NCBI GenBank assembly: GCA_021773565.1
Contig: JAJFJZ010000010.1
Coordinates: forward strand, 186,001 to 250,000
DNA: 64,000 nucleotides
Direction: 5' to 3'
Source of the DNA: Gammaproteobacteria bacterium
GTDB lineage: Bacteria > Pseudomonadota > Gammaproteobacteria > Pseudomonadales > Azotimanducaceae
Position 1 is the stretch's first letter; every line of letters starts with the position of its first letter. A model generated the notes under the pieces. It searched no databases and was not told where the DNA came from. It was given only the letters and a program-made list of their open reading frames with translations. Shown here one piece after another: positions 63,391-64,000 of this stretch. Both the position numbers and the translations under genes were made by a program.

Positions 63391-64000
63391 TTACAGGGCG
63401 CTGTCCAGGCTCACCAGAATACGCTCAACATCCTTAAGCGTGTTGTAGTGCAGCAAGGATACCCGAACCACGCCATCGTCTATATCGATGCCCAGGTTCT
63501 TCAGAACGCGGGGCGCATAAAAATTTCCGTTTTCCGTGCCTATACCATCTTTTCGCATTAGCGTAGTGACATCCGCTGAGGATTTACGCAGCGGTTTAAA
63601 GGATATGGTTGCCGCGCGATCGCCGTCATCACAGTGCACCTTGCCAAGTAATCTGGCTTTGGAAGACTGATTAAGATACTCAAGCATCGGTCGGGCCAAA
63701 ATTGTTTCATGGCCAAAAGTGAGCGTATGGATTGCCGCCATTTTAACCGCGGCGCTGTCACCGGCTTTACCCCCATGGTGCAGGTGCAAAGCATCGAAAT
63801 AGTCCAGCACGCCCCGACAAGCCGCAATCTGTGCGTGCTGCGGACCAGCAGGATTATAGCGTTTGCTGTCTACATTCTGGGTGAAGTAGTGACTTTGTCC
63901 CAGCAGTTGATCAGACAATTGCCCATTAACGTAGAGAATTCCCTGGTGTGGCCCGAACACCTTGTACAGGCTAAACAGGTAAATATCGACACCAAGCGCC
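63391..64000 (-). CDS. Class V aminotransferase/cysteine desulfurase-like (5' end outside window)
   Basis: The frame is open to the window edge and reads ALGVDIYLFSLYKVFGPHQG, which contains the PLP-binding Lys (SLYK) of the fold-type I class V aminotransferase family; the listed GTG at 63960 is internal. Downstream: GILYVNGQLSDQLLGQSHYF, RYNPAGPQHAQIAACRGVLD and VVRVSLLHYNTLKDVERIL. The cysteine desulfurase-like subfamily fits best, but activity is not proven. The N-terminal half is missing from the window. Confidence 0.82.
   Translation of the reverse strand, partial: ALGVDIYLFSLYKVFGPHQGILYVNGQLSDQLLGQSHYFTQNVDSKRYNPAGPQHAQIAACRGVLDYFDALHLHHGGKAGDSAAVKMAAIHTLTFGHETILARPMLEYLNQSSKARLLGKVHCDDGDRAATISFKPLRKSSADVTTLMRKDGIGTENGNFYAPRVLKNLGIDIDDGVVRVSLLHYNTLKDVERILVSLDSAL

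Overview
The window looks like chromosomal DNA of a free-living, aerobic gammaproteobacterium, probably a marine hydrocarbon, lipid or steroid degrader of the Cellvibrionales/Spongiibacteraceae kind. The lineage is inferred from the housekeeping set (mpl, aceK, syd, greB, srkA, class I aroA, cytoplasmic mdh, glutamine-hydrolysing nadE). The lifestyle is inferred from several acyl-CoA dehydrogenases, a CaiB-type CoA transferase, two LLM flavin oxidoreductases and a TonB receptor paired with a spinster-type MFS carrier. I see no rRNA, tRNA, CRISPR array, phage or complete insertion sequence.

Layout. 1-5.4 kb: 3' part of a K+-dependent membrane pyrophosphatase, a Mur-ligase-like gene with a zinc-ribbon membrane protein, and a DUF2975/XRE pair that ends inside a perfect 29-bp inverted repeat shared with the converging CMD-family gene. 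6.3-8.8 kb: a periplasmic PQQ dehydrogenase and a bacterial PH-domain protein. 8.9-15.4 kb: a catabolic regulon (TonB receptor-MFS operon, TetR regulator, LLM-SnoaL operon). Its alpha/beta-hydrolase gene is broken, and its promoters share an AGTAAT-N6/8-(A/T)TTACT element. 15.5-28.6 kb: PPi-type phosphofructokinase, mpl, a long acyl-CoA dehydrogenase, comF, the modABC molybdate transporter, srkA, an acyltransferase, an MBL hydrolase and a GNAT. 29.1-35 kb: an acyl-CoA dehydrogenase pair, aceK and a CoA transferase, a set suited to growth on acetyl-CoA-yielding substrates. 35-43.8 kb: small enzymes, a degraded NTF2-like gene, a HAD phosphatase without an ordinary start codon, nadE, MBL, nitroreductase and TonB-C lipoprotein genes. 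43.8-50.8 kb: SIS isomerase, a LysR regulator divergent from a citrate-synthase homologue, a putative HTH/nucleotidyltransferase toxin-antitoxin pair with two operator-like palindromes, a cystathionine gamma-synthase/lyase and a TauD dioxygenase. 50.8-55.4 kb: greB, an EF-hand/ECF sigma/anti-sigma/periplasmic sensor operon, then syd-aroA. 55.4-64 kb: SYLF protein, alkA-ogt, a ManA-like protein with a metallophosphoesterase, MBL hydrolase, mdh, GNAT, an LLM enzyme and the 3' part of a class V aminotransferase.

How the genes fit together. A PPi-dependent phosphofructokinase and a PPi-energised ion pump point to pyrophosphate as an energy currency. Acyl-CoA dehydrogenases, aceK, mdh and a citrate-synthase homologue fit growth on fatty-acid or steroid-like carbon through the glyoxylate bypass. 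The most novel-looking loci are the EF-hand/ECF module, the Mur-ligase-like/DUF3667 pair, the HTH/nucleotidyltransferase pair and the decaying TetR-linked regulon. Two genes (HAD phosphatase, DUF3667), possibly three (ECF sigma), lack ATG/GTG/TTG at the position their conserved N-termini require and appear to use CTG or ATT.
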